From: CAG-103 sp905215475
GTDB lineage: Bacteria > Bacillota > Clostridia > Oscillospirales > Oscillospiraceae
Direction: 5' to 3'
Assembly: GCA_905215475.1 (NCBI GenBank)
Contig: CAJMPW010000002.1
Span: forward strand, 1-64,000
DNA length: 64,000 bases
The position numbers and the translations under genes are program-made. Numbering within the stretch: the stretch's first letter is position 1; every line of letters starts with the position of its first letter. Shown one piece after another: positions 26,533 to 35,422 of this stretch. The notes under the pieces are model-generated. The model worked only from the letters and a program-made list of their open reading frames with translations. It was not told the DNA's origin and ran no database searches.

Positions 26533-26568
26533 AACCGACCCTGTCCGCAGCGGACAGGGTCGGTTCGT
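26533..26568. terminator. Bidirectional terminator between mutY and the PrsW-like gene
   Basis: A 15-bp stem (26533-26547 with 26551-26565) with a CAG loop. Short T-rich tracts lie on both sides. The flanking genes converge here. Confidence 0.85.
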
Positions 26569-26578
26569 TTTTGTGTTT

Positions 26579-27361
26579 TCAGCGCCAGAAATCGTCGTTC
26601 CGGTCGCGGTATTGCGGCGGCACCGGATACTGCATACGCCGGAAGTAGTCAAACACCGTCTCACGCGAGACGCGGCGGTCGGCGCGCGCCGAGCGGTTCA
26701 CGCGCAGGATGCCGAACACATACAGCGCGATCAGGTAGGCATAAAACAGCAGCGTGAAGCGCTCGTCGCTTTCCTGCGCAAACGCCAGAAAGTCATAACA
26801 GCCGTGCATCAGCACCGGAACGACCACGCTCAGCGCAAGGTAAGCCTTGCGATCCTCGTCACGCCCCCAATAGTCGGAGAGCTTGGCGTAGCCGTAGAAA
26901 TAGCCCATGAACACGCCGAAGATCGCGTGGCCGGGTACGGCCGTGACCGCGCGCACAAGCCCAGTCGCAAAGCCGTAGCTGTAGACATACTTCACGTTCT
27001 CAAACACGGCAAAGCCGAGCGCGACCATGACGGCGTAGACGATCGCGTCAAACTGAAAGTCAAACGCCGGATTGCGCCACGTCGTGCGCAAAAACAGGTA
27101 CTTGCACGTCTCCTCCGTGAGCCCTGCGACGACGAACGCCTCGAGAAAATAGCCGAGGTACGCGTTGCGCACGTTCAGCCGCTCGATGATGGCGCTGAGG
27201 ATGAGCTCGACCACGATGGCGGGCAGGCACGAGAGCGCGCCGAAGCCCAGCAGCTTCGCCAGCAGCGCCGTCGGCTCTTTGTCCGTGCGGTCCTTTCGGT
27301 AGATGTACACCACCAGCACGACGGCCGGCAGCAGCGCGATGAAGGTCAAGGGATCGATCAT
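26579..27361 (-). CDS. PrsW-family intramembrane glutamic protease
   Basis: A 260-residue polytopic membrane protein with about seven hydrophobic segments. It carries the PrsW motifs: EETCK (about 82-86) in the third helix region, AVFENVKYVYSYG, PGHAIFGVFMGYFYG, and HGCYDF. PrsW proteases cleave membrane anti-sigma factors such as RsiW in Bacillus; the substrate here is unknown. An AGGAGG lies upstream of the ATG. The C-terminal 50 residues are hydrophilic and Arg-rich. Confidence 0.85.
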   Translation of the reverse strand: MIDPLTFIALLPAVVLVVYIYRKDRTDKEPTALLAKLLGFGALSCLPAIVVELILSAIIERLNVRNAYLGYFLEAFVVAGLTEETCKYLFLRTTWRNPAFDFQFDAIVYAVMVALGFAVFENVKYVYSYGFATGLVRAVTAVPGHAIFGVFMGYFYGYAKLSDYWGRDEDRKAYLALSVVVPVLMHGCYDFLAFAQESDERFTLLFYAYLIALYVFGILRVNRSARADRRVSRETVFDYFRRMQYPVPPQYRDRNDDFWR

Positions 27362-27408
27362 GCAAATAACCTCCTGTTTCAGAATATATCACGGCATGGC
27401 GCTCCCGC

Positions 27409-28320
27409 TCAGAACAGCAACCAGATCAGCAGCGGGATCGTCACGGCGGACAGGATCGTATTGAGGAAGATGCACTTGGACGCGAATGCCTCCGAGCGTT
27501 CATATTGCAGGCACAGCGCCGTGATGACCATAGCCGTCGGGCACGCCGCGAGCAGCACCGGGATGCCGAGCAGGTCGCCGCTGACAAACGGACGCAGCAC
27601 GACCCACGTCAGCAGCGGGCACACAAGCAGACGCACCGCCGCAATGGCGTAGACGCGCCAATCCGTCAGCGCCGCGCGCACGGAGACCGCGCCGAGCGAC
27701 GTGCCGATGATGAGCATCGACAGCGGGATCGTCGCCCCGGAGAGCGTGGAGATCGTATCGGCAATGACGGCGGGCACATGGATGCGTGAGAGCAGCAGCA
27801 CGACCGACAGCAGCGTGGCGATGACGGGCATATTGAGCACCTCGCGCCAGTCAAAGCGCGCCCCGCTGCCGCCCGCAAGCTGCGCCGCGCCGATGGAATA
27901 GAGCGCGAGGTTGAACGGAACATTGCACAGGGAGGCAAAAAAGACCATCTCGTCGCCGAAGATCGCCGCGACGACCGGCAGCCCCACAAAGCCGACGTTG
28001 CCGAACGCCGCGGAAAGCCGCGTCGTGGCCACGTCCTCGCCGTGCGTGCGCAGCAGCCGCGGCAAAAACCACGCGACCGCGATCTGGATCACGACCATGA
28101 CCGTCATGACAAGGATATAATCAACGACCTCCATCCCGCTGAACTCCGGCACACCGAGCACGGAATTGAGGATCGTCGCCGTGAGCAGAACGTTGATCAC
28201 AAGCGGCGTCACGCGTCGGTTAAACTCCGGCCCCGTGATGCCGATGCGCGCACAAAGGTAGCCAAGCAGCATGATGAGGATCAGCATGGCCATCTTGGCA
28301 AAAACAGTGGACAGATTCAT
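27409..28320 (-). CDS. AEC-family (auxin efflux carrier type) transporter
   Basis: A 303-residue permease with about ten membrane segments arranged as two inverted halves. It shows LILIMLLGYLCARIGI at the N-terminus, the mid-protein signature AFGNVGFVGLPVVAAIFGDE, and LLAACPTAMVITALC near the end. Bacterial AEC proteins export or import organic acids such as malate; the substrate is not predictable. ATG 28320 is chosen because the longer frame crosses the promoter. It has its own promoter at 28382-28410. Confidence 0.88.
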   Translation of the reverse strand: MNLSTVFAKMAMLILIMLLGYLCARIGITGPEFNRRVTPLVINVLLTATILNSVLGVPEFSGMEVVDYILVMTVMVVIQIAVAWFLPRLLRTHGEDVATTRLSAAFGNVGFVGLPVVAAIFGDEMVFFASLCNVPFNLALYSIGAAQLAGGSGARFDWREVLNMPVIATLLSVVLLLSRIHVPAVIADTISTLSGATIPLSMLIIGTSLGAVSVRAALTDWRVYAIAAVRLLVCPLLTWVVLRPFVSGDLLGIPVLLAACPTAMVITALCLQYERSEAFASKCIFLNTILSAVTIPLLIWLLF

Positions 28321-28381
28321 ATCGATTCTTTTCTCTTTCTCTCGTTTGCGGTCGTGCAGCACACCCCGCCTATAATGTTTT

Positions 28382-28410
28382 AGTATATGCCAGACGCACA
28401 CTCTTGTAAA
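28382..28410 (-). promoter_or_regulatory. Promoter of the AEC transporter gene
   Basis: On the minus strand TTTACA (28410-28405), 17-bp spacer, TATACT (28387-28382). The predicted leader is about 55 bases. Confidence 0.75.
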
Positions 28411-28480
28411 GGAGAATTCGCGCGCAGCACTTGCCAAACGGCGTCCGTCCTGTTACACTGAGCCCAAAGGGGGTGTGCGC

Positions 28481-28792
28481 ATGAAGAAAACTGTCATGAC
28501 CGTCATTCGCGTGATCGTGATCGTCGCTGTGCTGGGTCTGCTGACCTACGGCGGCTTTCTCGGCATGAACCGTGTGTCCGGCAACGGCGACTACACCATC
28601 GACGCCTACGCCGCGACGGACGACGGCGGTCAGCTGACCGTGACGAAGGCCGGCACTGTCATCCACGTCGATTGCTCGGCCGAGCAGCTCGCCACCGTCG
28701 CCGCAGAGCCGGACGCAACGTTCCACCTGACGTTCTCCTACAGCCAGATCACGAACAGCGGCAAGCTCAAATCCATCACGCCCGCCGGGTGA
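28481..28792 (+). CDS. Small membrane-anchored protein, function unknown
   Basis: A 103-residue protein with an N-terminal membrane helix or uncleaved signal at about 4-26 (VMTVIRVIVIVAVLGLLTYG), followed by an extracytoplasmic domain of about 75 residues rich in Thr and Asp (GDYTIDAYAATDDGGQLTVT). Start ATG 28481 is six bases after AAAGGGGGTG. A rightward promoter (TTGCCA, 17 bp, TTACACT-like) probably lies near 28432-28460. No known domain was recognised. Divergent from the AEC transporter. Confidence 0.65.
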   Translation: MKKTVMTVIRVIVIVAVLGLLTYGGFLGMNRVSGNGDYTIDAYAATDDGGQLTVTKAGTVIHVDCSAEQLATVAAEPDATFHLTFSYSQITNSGKLKSITPAG

Positions 28793-28888
28793 CCTCCGAC
28801 CGGGCGCATCGCGCGGATACACACACATCACAGCGCCCGTCCGACACCCGTGCCGAAGCTCTGAGCTGACGACCGGCAGCAAAACAGC

Positions 28889-28928
28889 ACAAAACAAGAA
28901 CCCCTGACCATGCGGTCAGGGGTTCTTG
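28889..28928 (-). terminator. Terminator of the degV gene
   Basis: A perfect 15-bp stem (28895-28909 with 28914-28928) with an ATGC loop, followed on the minus strand by TTTTGTGCTGTTTT. Confidence 0.8.
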
Positions 28929-28969
28929 CTTGGATGGAGAAAAAGGTAAGGGGAGGATGTATCGTGCGA

Positions 28970-29857
28970 TCAGTCCTTGCGCTCGTCGCCCCAGAAGAAC
29001 AGGGCCACGGTGCCCGGACCGGTGTGGCTGCCGATGGTCGTGCCGACGCTGAAGATCTCGACCTTGCCGTTGAGCTTCGGGAACTTCTGCTCGATCTCGT
29101 CGGCCACGGCGCGCGCATCGTCATAGCACGCGGAGTTGGAGATGAAGCACTTGCCGGAGTAGTCGTGACCGTCCTGCGCGTGCTCCTCCATGCGCATGAC
29201 GATCTCCTTCATGACGCGCTTTTTGCTGCGGATCTTGGCGCGCGGGATGAGCCGGCCGAGGTTATCCATGTTCAGCAGCGGGCAGATATCCAGCAGGCCG
29301 CCGAAGACGCCGGCCACCTTGGAAATACGGCCGCCCTTGACATAGAACGTCAGGTCGGTGGAGAAGAACCAGTGGTGCAGCTCGAGCTTGTGCGCCTCTG
29401 CCCAGTCGCGCACGGCGTCGATGCCCATGCCCTCATCGCGCAGGTCGGCGAGCTTATCCATCAGCAGGCCGTAGCCCGAGGAGGCGCCGAGCGAGTCGAC
29501 GATGTAGATCTTGCGCTCCGGGTAGCGCTCGCGCACGATGCGCGCGGCGTTCTCGGCCGAGTTCGACACGCCCGACAGACCCGAGGACAGGCAGACGTGC
29601 AAAATGTCCTTGCCCTGCTCGAGAAACGGGGTGAAATAATCCACGAACTCCGAGATGTTCACCTGAGAGGTGCGCGTGTCCGCACCGTTTGCCATGGCGG
29701 CATAGAATTTATCAAACGGCATCGACTCGCCCAGATCGTCCGGGTAGTCCACGCCGTCGAGCGCATAGTGAAAGCAGACATAAGAAATGTCACGCTGCCG
29801 GAAATGCTCCTTCGTCAGGTCGGCGGTGGAGCAGCAGCTCAGTACGAAATCAGCCAT
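28970..29857 (-). CDS. DegV family fatty-acid-binding protein
   Basis: A 295-residue DegV protein. The N-terminal motif SCCSTADLT and the segment TSQVNISEFVDYF (fatty-acid head-group region), LSSGLSGVSNSAENAA and IVDSLGASSGYGLLM are typical of the family, which binds fatty acids; some members are FakB subunits that present the acid to FakA kinase. No fakA is nearby, so FakB function is only a possibility. ATG 29857 has AAAGGAG nine bases upstream. Followed by its own terminator. Confidence 0.88.
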   Translation of the reverse strand: MADFVLSCCSTADLTKEHFRQRDISYVCFHYALDGVDYPDDLGESMPFDKFYAAMANGADTRTSQVNISEFVDYFTPFLEQGKDILHVCLSSGLSGVSNSAENAARIVRERYPERKIYIVDSLGASSGYGLLMDKLADLRDEGMGIDAVRDWAEAHKLELHHWFFSTDLTFYVKGGRISKVAGVFGGLLDICPLLNMDNLGRLIPRAKIRSKKRVMKEIVMRMEEHAQDGHDYSGKCFISNSACYDDARAVADEIEQKFPKLNGKVEIFSVGTTIGSHTGPGTVALFFWGDERKD

Positions 29858-29961
29858 ATTGTCGGTCTCCTTTACATCCTTCGATTTGCCCGCCGGGCGG
29901 GCCGTCTTATTCCTGTCAATGCACGCATAGCATACCTGCAAAGCAGGCGTTAGGCAAGCTA

Positions 29962-30012
29962 CAAAACGGAATCGGGGCGTAGAACATGGATTCCCCCTGT
30001 TCTACGCCCCGA
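29962..30012 (-). terminator. Terminator-like hairpin after the XRE-membrane gene
   Basis: A perfect 14-bp stem (29972-29985 with 29999-30012) with a 13-base loop. On the minus strand TTCCGTTTTG follows. Fits termination of the gene ending at 30049. Confidence 0.6.
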
Positions 30013-30048
30013 ACGGTACGCTCTACAAATCATAGAACGCCTGATTTT

Positions 30049-30633
30049 TCAATGCTTTGCGCGGATATGAAAGCTGAAGTAAACGACAGCCTCTGCCGGG
30101 ATGAGGATCAAAAACAGCTGCCAGAAATTCATCCCGAAACGCAGCAGCACAAGGTAGCCCACGGCAAAAACACTCGCCACGAGACCGAGCACCACGTACA
30201 AATTGCCCCGCCCGCCGAAAAACACGCTGTTGAGCACGAGGAAGGTGATGACCGCCGCCGGCACGAAGCAGGCGAACACGATCCACTCCACCGCGCCCAG
30301 CCACAGCCACAGCACCACGAACACCAGCACCGCCAGCGTCACGATGCCCATGAGGGCGACGAGGATGATGGCGTGATGGCTGCGGTCGCGCACGCCGGGC
30401 TCGGGTCCGGGCTGCCACGCGTCATGCTCGTTGAGCAGGTAATCAACGGTGACGCCGAAGATCTCGCTCATGCGCTTGAGCACCGCGGCATCGGGAATGG
30501 CCTCGCCGCGCTCCCACTTGGAGATCGACTTATCCGAATAATTCAATTGTTCGCCAAGCTCTGCCTGCGTCATGCCCGCGGCCGTGCGCAGGCGGATGAG
30601 GTTGCTGGCAAAGATGAGTTTCAGTTCGTCCAT
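30049..30633 (-). CDS. XRE-family regulator with C-terminal membrane domain
   Basis: A 194-residue protein. Residues 6-64 form a Cro/cI-type helix-turn-helix (LIRLRTAAGMTQAELGEQLN, SDKSISKWERGEAIPDAAVL). From about 84 there are about four hydrophobic segments (AIILVALMGIVTLAVLVFVV first). It is a transcription factor attached to the membrane; ligand and targets are unknown. A paralog with the same architecture lies at 54234. A strong promoter (30665-30693) and GAGG before the ATG support the start. Confidence 0.85.
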   Translation of the reverse strand: MDELKLIFASNLIRLRTAAGMTQAELGEQLNYSDKSISKWERGEAIPDAAVLKRMSEIFGVTVDYLLNEHDAWQPGPEPGVRDRSHHAIILVALMGIVTLAVLVFVVLWLWLGAVEWIVFACFVPAAVITFLVLNSVFFGGRGNLYVVLGLVASVFAVGYLVLLRFGMNFWQLFLILIPAEAVVYFSFHIRAKH

Positions 30634-30664
30634 GGTGGGTCCTCACGAAGATGATATGCTGTCC

Positions 30665-30693
30665 ATTTTACGCATTCGCGCGCGCGTTGTCAA
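30665..30693 (-). promoter_or_regulatory. Promoter of the XRE-membrane regulator gene
   Basis: On the minus strand TTGACA (30693-30688), 17-bp spacer, TAAAAT (30670-30665). Near-consensus. Confidence 0.8.
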
Positions 30694-30714
30694 CCGTCAC
30701 ATACCGCCCGGGTG

Positions 30715-31266
30715 TCACGTCCGGTAGACGATCTCCTCCGCCGTGCGTGCGGCGGTCTGCTCATCGGTGAGCAGGCGCACGAGCTCGAGCGCGAACGGGA
30801 TCGCAGCGCCGAGCGCGCGGCCGGTCGTGATCGCCCCGTCGGTGACAACGTCGGCATCGACCATCTGCGCACCGGGGCATTTTTCCTCAAAGCCGGGGTA
30901 GCAGGTGGCGCGGCGTCCGGCAAGCAGACCGTACTGCGCAAGCACGCTCGGCGCGGCGCAGATGGCGGCGGCGCGGCCGCCATGCTCAAGCGTGCGGCGC
31001 ACGAGCGTCTCCACGGCCGGGCTCTTGGCCAGATTCGTCGTGCCGGGCATACCGCCCGGGAGCACGACCAGCTCCGGAGGCGCTGCCAGCAGCTCCGGCA
31101 GCGTGCGGTCGCACGTGACGGGCACGCCGTGCGCACCGACGACGGTGTGCGCGTCCTCAATGGAGACCGTATACGTCTCCAGACCGGCGCGGCGGAGAAT
31201 GTCGAGCGTGATCAGACCCTCGCACTCCTCCAGACCTTCGGCAAACAGCAGATAACATTTGGACAT
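30715..31266 (-). CDS. DJ-1/PfpI family protein
   Basis: A 183-residue class-I glutamine amidotransferase-like protein of the DJ-1/ThiJ group. The nucleophile elbow is AAAICAAPSVLAQYG with the reactive cysteine at about 102; the conserved early acid is in FAEGLEECE (about 8-16) and GGMPGTTNL forms the oxyanion loop. Family members act as glyoxalases/deglycases, chaperones or proteases; the exact role is not predictable. AAAGGGG lies upstream of ATG 31266. It may be cotranscribed with cls, 30 bp away. Confidence 0.88.
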   Translation of the reverse strand: MSKCYLLFAEGLEECEGLITLDILRRAGLETYTVSIEDAHTVVGAHGVPVTCDRTLPELLAAPPELVVLPGGMPGTTNLAKSPAVETLVRRTLEHGGRAAAICAAPSVLAQYGLLAGRRATCYPGFEEKCPGAQMVDADVVTDGAITTGRALGAAIPFALELVRLLTDEQTAARTAEEIVYRT

Positions 31267-31295
31267 AACAGGTTCCCCTTTCTTTCGTAATCTGT

Positions 31296-32888
31296 TTACA
31301 TGAGCGGCGCTACCAGCTTGAGCAGCGCGGAAGTGATGCGCGTGTGCAGCGGGATGCGCGCAAGGTCGCCGTGCGTGACGATCTGCGACTGGGCGCGCGT
31401 GGCGTCAAAGTCGGCCACAATGTCCGCGATGCACGGACAGTCATAGAGGTACACCGCATTTTCAAAGTGCAGGTACAGGCTGCGGTAATCAAGGTTGATC
31501 GTGCCGACGACGGCCTTGCAGTCATCGCTGACGAACACCTTCGCGTGCACGAAGCCGGGCGTGTACTCGTAGATCTTGACGCCGGCGTCGAGCAGCTCGC
31601 GGTAGTGCCCCTTGGCCAGCGCAAAGGCAAACTTTTTATCCGGCACGTGCGGCAAAATGAGCTCCACGTCCACGCCGCGCTTGGCCGCGAACGTGAGCGC
31701 CATGACCATCGTCTCATCGAGGATGAGGTACGGCGTGAAAATGCGCACATAGCGCTCGGCGTGGTTGAGGATGTCGAGATACACGCTCTCGCCGACGCGC
31801 TCCTCGTCGAGCGGACTGTCGGCATACGGCAGGACATAGCCCCCCGCCTCCGGCAGCGGCGGCAGCGGCACGTTGAGATACCGCCCGTAGGAATCCGTAT
31901 CCGGCTCGCGCTCATCCATGCCCCACATCTGCAGGAACATGAGCGTGAGCGAGCGCACGGCCTCGCCCTCGAGCCGCACGGCAGTGTCCTTCCAGACACC
32001 GTAGACGCTGACGAGGTTTGCATACTCGTCGGCAAGGTTCACGCCGCCGGTGAAGCCGATGTGCCCGTCGATGACGGCGATCTTGCGGTGGTCGCGGTTA
32101 TTATAGTAGGTGCTGACAAATGGGCGCAGCGGCGCGAACATCTTGCAGCGGATGCCGAGCGCCTCCATGCGCTTGGGATAGCCGTAGGGCAGGCGGTAGA
32201 ACGTGCACGTGCCGTCATAGAGCACACGCACCTCGACGCCGGCACGCACCTTTTCCTCCAGGATCTTGAGGATGCGCCCCCAGACATCGCCCTCCTCAAT
32301 GATGAAGTATTCGAGGAAGATGAACCGCTCCGCCGACTGCAGCGCGTCGAGCAGGGCGCCGATCTTATCCTGCCCCATGGGGTAGTAGGTGACGGCGGTG
32401 TTTTCATACACCGGGTAGTCGCCGGAGCGCAGCGTGTACTCGGCGAGGTTGTGCACCTCGGGCAGCTCGGTACGCAGGCGCGCCATGAGCTCGGTCTGCC
32501 GCGGCACATACTGCACAGTGCTCACGATGCTCTCCTGCACGCGGCGGTTTGCGTAGCGGTGGCCGACATCGAGCTGCACGAACAGGTACAGCAGCACGCC
32601 GAACGCGGGCAGCGCCATGACGAGCACGATCCATGTGACCTTCGTCGTCGCGCTGCCGGGCTTGTTGACCAGATAGATGATGAGCACGACCGCCAGCACG
32701 TGCATGACGCCGGACAGCGCGGGGTAAAAGCGGCCGAGATAGTGCGCGCCGAGCGCCATGATGGCGACCTGAAGCAGCAGCAGCACAACGATGACCATCG
32801 TGCGGCCGAACACGATGTCCAGCAGGCGGCGCTTGCCGCGGCGCAGCAGACGGATCTCGTAGTCGTCCTCAAACCAAACCTTGCGCAC
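31296..32888 (-). CDS. cls: Cardiolipin synthase
   Basis: A phospholipase-D-superfamily enzyme that joins two phosphatidylglycerols to cardiolipin at the membrane. The 530 residues have two N-terminal membrane helices (VIVVLLLLQVAIMALGAHYL and a second near 50-70) and two HKD motifs: DHRKIAVIDGHIGFTGG and HAKVFVSDDCKAVVGTINLD. The GTG start at 32888 is chosen because the ATG eight codons upstream includes the ribosome-binding site AAGGGAGGTG in its own codons. Complete and of normal length. Confidence 0.92.
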   Translation of the reverse strand: MRKVWFEDDYEIRLLRRGKRRLLDIVFGRTMVIVVLLLLQVAIMALGAHYLGRFYPALSGVMHVLAVVLIIYLVNKPGSATTKVTWIVLVMALPAFGVLLYLFVQLDVGHRYANRRVQESIVSTVQYVPRQTELMARLRTELPEVHNLAEYTLRSGDYPVYENTAVTYYPMGQDKIGALLDALQSAERFIFLEYFIIEEGDVWGRILKILEEKVRAGVEVRVLYDGTCTFYRLPYGYPKRMEALGIRCKMFAPLRPFVSTYYNNRDHRKIAVIDGHIGFTGGVNLADEYANLVSVYGVWKDTAVRLEGEAVRSLTLMFLQMWGMDEREPDTDSYGRYLNVPLPPLPEAGGYVLPYADSPLDEERVGESVYLDILNHAERYVRIFTPYLILDETMVMALTFAAKRGVDVELILPHVPDKKFAFALAKGHYRELLDAGVKIYEYTPGFVHAKVFVSDDCKAVVGTINLDYRSLYLHFENAVYLYDCPCIADIVADFDATRAQSQIVTHGDLARIPLHTRITSALLKLVAPLM

Positions 32889-32946
32889 AAGCGCACCTCC
32901 CTTACACAGCATTCCGGCACAGGCGCACCGGTCAGGATATTTTTAT

Positions 32947-32975
32947 ATTATAGCGGAAATCCGGAAAACGTTCAA
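32947..32975 (-). promoter_or_regulatory. Promoter of cls
   Basis: On the minus strand TTGAAC (32975-32970), 17-bp spacer, TATAAT (32952-32947). The leader is about 50 bases. Confidence 0.8.
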
Positions 32976-33006
32976 GGCATTCCGGCAGTTTTCAAGCCGC
33001 GGCGCG

Positions 33007-33048
33007 CAAAAAAGAAACCCGGCTGCGGAGAGATCCTCCACAGCCGGG
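33007..33048 (-). terminator. Terminator downstream of the two-component operon
   Basis: A stem of about 13 bp with one wobble (33018-33030 with 33036-33048), followed on the minus strand by TTTCTTTTTTG. A transcript from the histidine kinase gene would cross repeat R2 before reaching it. Confidence 0.75.
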
Positions 33049-33054
33049 GGAGTC

Positions 33055-33245
33055 TGTCAAAAAGTAATACTTTTTGACAAGTGGGGCTGCGGCCTGACTG
33101 CAGCGCACGCGCCGTCCGCCAAAAGCGAACGGCGCGCACGTTTGCAGGCCGAGAAGTATTTTCTTCGCCGCACATGTCGCCGAAGAAAATGATCGGACTT
33201 TCTTTCGCCGCTGCGGCGGCGAAACTCTACGAGGTTTTTGACAAG
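33055..33245 (+). repeat. Structured intergenic repeat, copy R2 (best preserved)
   Basis: Begins with a perfect hairpin TGTCAAAAAG/CTTTTTGACA and ends TTTTTGACAAG, so its termini are inverted repeats (TGTCAAAAA). Inside are the long stem CGGCCTG/CAGGCCG with inner GCGCCGT/ACGGCGC, the hairpin ATTTTCTTCG/CGAAGAAAAT and the hairpin TTTCGCCGC/GCGGCGAAA, then CTCTACGAGG. The whole stretch 32889-33266 holds only the cls promoter, a terminator and this element; no gene is seen there. Confidence 0.9.
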
Positions 33246-33266
33246 CAGCCGGCGGCGGGTCCTGTT

Positions 33267-34601
33267 TCAGGTCTCGCTCTGCGGCGCATCCGGCGGCGTG
33301 ACCGGCAGGATGAACTCCGCCGTGAAATCATTGCCGTCGCTGTGCGTGATGAATTCGCCGCCGAGCAGCTTCAGGATCGCCGCACAGGTGCGCAGGCCGA
33401 TGTGGTTGCTCTCGACGCGCGCAAGCTCGCGCCGGGCGCGGTTGGCAAAGCAGACGTGCAGCCGCTCGCCCTCGCACTCGGCCAGAATGGTCAGGCGGGA
33501 GGCAGGGTCGGCGTACTTTTCCATGTTCGACAGGAGGTTATCCGTCACGCGCTTGAGCATCTGCGCATCGGTCGTGACGGTGCAGGGTGTGCCGAGCGGC
33601 AGAAGATTGACGTCAAAGCCGCGGCTGCGCAGCTCCTCCGCGCACTCGCCGAGCAGCTGCGCACAGAGGATCTGCGCGTCATACGGCTCGGGGTGCGTCT
33701 CCTGTTCGCCGCGGCTGAAGACGAGAAAGTACCGGAACATCTCCCCCGTCAGATCCTTGAGCTGATAGGCCTTGTCGCGGCTTGCAAGCACGTAGCGCCG
33801 CAGATCCTCCGGAAGCTGCGCCTGCTGCATCTCGAGCAGGTCGAGATAGCCGACGAGCGATGTGAGCGGGTTGCGGATGTCGTGCGACATGGCGGTGATG
33901 AGGTCGCTGTTGGCCTGCCACGCGGTCTGCTCGTTGCGCGTGCGCTCGACGATCATCTCACGCATGGTGTTGACGTTCTGCGCGAGGCGCGCGAGCTCGT
34001 CCGTGCCCGTGACGGGGATCGTCTGGTTGAGCGCGCCGGCTGCGCTCACAGCCTCCGACAGGCGCGTGACGCGCCGCGTGAGCCACCGCGTGAAGCCAAA
34101 GGCAATGCACGAATAGGCCGCGAACGCCACCACGAGCGCGCCGATCTGCACGTAGCCGAACAGCCGCGACTCCGAGTAATCGCACACGGCGACGCGGTAC
34201 TCCCCGTCGGCAAACTGCATGGAATAAAAGCTGTAGCCGAGCGATGCAAGGTCGTTTTGCGTCGTGTCGTCGAGCAGCAGGTTCGTACCCCACGTGCCAG
34301 CCTCATACGGGTCGCCCTCGGCCTGATAGACGATGACGCTGGCGTTTTTCTCTCTGCGCAGCCACTGCTCGATGGCCACCGTGTCGCGCGAGGAGACATC
34401 GTTGCTCTCCACATACTGCTGCAGGCTGCGCTCATGCCGCTGGTTGCGCAGCTCGACCGCCTCGTCGGCCATATACCAGCGGTTGATCGACCACACGCCG
34501 AGCCGGTAACAGCCGAAATAGCACCCGGCACCCACGGCCAGCGACAGGATGAGCGCAAGGATCATGCGCGCACTGATCGAGGCGCGCCACTTCTTAATCA
34601 A
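33267..34601 (-). CDS. Sensor histidine kinase, VanS-like architecture
   Basis: A 444-residue membrane kinase. Two transmembrane helices (about 12-32 and 158-178) flank an extracytoplasmic sensor. A HAMP-like linker is followed by the H-box TAMSHDIRNPLTSLVGYLD, an N-box in RVTDNLLSNMEKYADP and a G-box-like segment NHIGLRTCAAILKLLGG. It should phosphorylate the response regulator encoded just upstream. Its start overlaps the regulator's stop by eight bases, indicating coupling. The signal is unknown; a cell-envelope cue is a guess from architecture. Confidence 0.9.
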   Translation of the reverse strand: MIKKWRASISARMILALILSLAVGAGCYFGCYRLGVWSINRWYMADEAVELRNQRHERSLQQYVESNDVSSRDTVAIEQWLRREKNASVIVYQAEGDPYEAGTWGTNLLLDDTTQNDLASLGYSFYSMQFADGEYRVAVCDYSESRLFGYVQIGALVVAFAAYSCIAFGFTRWLTRRVTRLSEAVSAAGALNQTIPVTGTDELARLAQNVNTMREMIVERTRNEQTAWQANSDLITAMSHDIRNPLTSLVGYLDLLEMQQAQLPEDLRRYVLASRDKAYQLKDLTGEMFRYFLVFSRGEQETHPEPYDAQILCAQLLGECAEELRSRGFDVNLLPLGTPCTVTTDAQMLKRVTDNLLSNMEKYADPASRLTILAECEGERLHVCFANRARRELARVESNHIGLRTCAAILKLLGGEFITHSDGNDFTAEFILPVTPPDAPQSET

Positions 34602-35295
34602 TCTGATACCCCTTTCCCCAGACGGTGCGGATCAGCGTCGGGTTGGACGGATCGTCCTCGAGTTTTTTGCGCAGCTTGAGAATGTGCACCATGACGGTGT
34701 TGGCCGAGCTCGGCAGGAATTTCTCATGCCAGACGTCCTCATAGAGCTTGCGCGCGGACACCGACGTGCCGCGGTTGGCGATGAGGTATTGCAGCAGCTC
34801 AAACTCCGTCTTGGTCATCTCGACGGCGTGACCGTTTTTGCACACGGTACCCTTGTCGCGGTTGATCTCGAGCGCGTCGATGACGGTCGGCGCGTCGCCC
34901 TTGCCGTGGTAGACACGGTAGCGCCGGATGAGCGAATCCACGCGCAGGAAGAGCTCGTGGTTGGAAAAGGGCTTGACGAGATAGTCGTCGCCGCCGCTGC
35001 CGTAGGCGTCGCTCATGTCGCCGGGCTGCGCCTTCGCCGTCAGAAACAGGATCGGCGCGACGCTGTAGCGCCGGATCTCGCCGCAGGCGGCGACGCCGTC
35101 CATGCCGGGCATCATGATGTCCATAATAATGAGGTCATAGTCCGGCTGTGCGCGCACGCACTCCAAGGCGCGCAGGCCATTTTCGGCCTCGTCGACCTCG
35201 TAGCCGCGCGACGAGAGCAGAATATGCAGAATGTTGCGAATGTCCGGCTCGTCATCCACGACGAGGATGCGAGCGGGGAACTGGGGGTTTTCCAT
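34594..35295 (-). CDS. OmpR/PhoB-family response regulator
   Basis: A 233-residue regulator. The receiver domain has acidic residues in VVDDEPDIR, the phospho-acceptor Asp59 in LIIMDIMMPGMDG, Thr in FLTAKAQ and Lys in YLVKPFS. The winged-helix DNA-binding domain begins near 130 (VEMTKTEFELLQYLIANRG, then ANTVMVHILKLRKKLE). ATG 35295 is preferred with AGAGGTG upstream; an upstream ATG has no signal. Forms an operon with the kinase at 33267. Confidence 0.92.
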   Translation of the reverse strand: MENPQFPARILVVDDEPDIRNILHILLSSRGYEVDEAENGLRALECVRAQPDYDLIIMDIMMPGMDGVAACGEIRRYSVAPILFLTAKAQPGDMSDAYGSGGDDYLVKPFSNHELFLRVDSLIRRYRVYHGKGDAPTVIDALEINRDKGTVCKNGHAVEMTKTEFELLQYLIANRGTSVSARKLYEDVWHEKFLPSSANTVMVHILKLRKKLEDDPSNPTLIRTVWGKGYQID

Positions 35296-35375
35296 CGTAT
35301 CACCTCTGAGCTCTATCCTAACACATCCGCCCTGCGTGCGCACAGGGGCAAATGGCAGCTTTAAGAAAAATTAAG

Positions 35376-35409
35376 TGAAAAAGCCCGCCGGAGATAAACT
35401 CCGGCGGGC
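35376..35409 (-). terminator. Terminator of the 918-residue SLH gene
   Basis: A perfect 11-bp stem (35383-35393 with 35399-35409) with a five-base loop, followed on the minus strand by TTTTTC. It lies 14 bp after the stop. Confidence 0.88.
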
Positions 35410-35422
35410 AAAGCAATTCATT

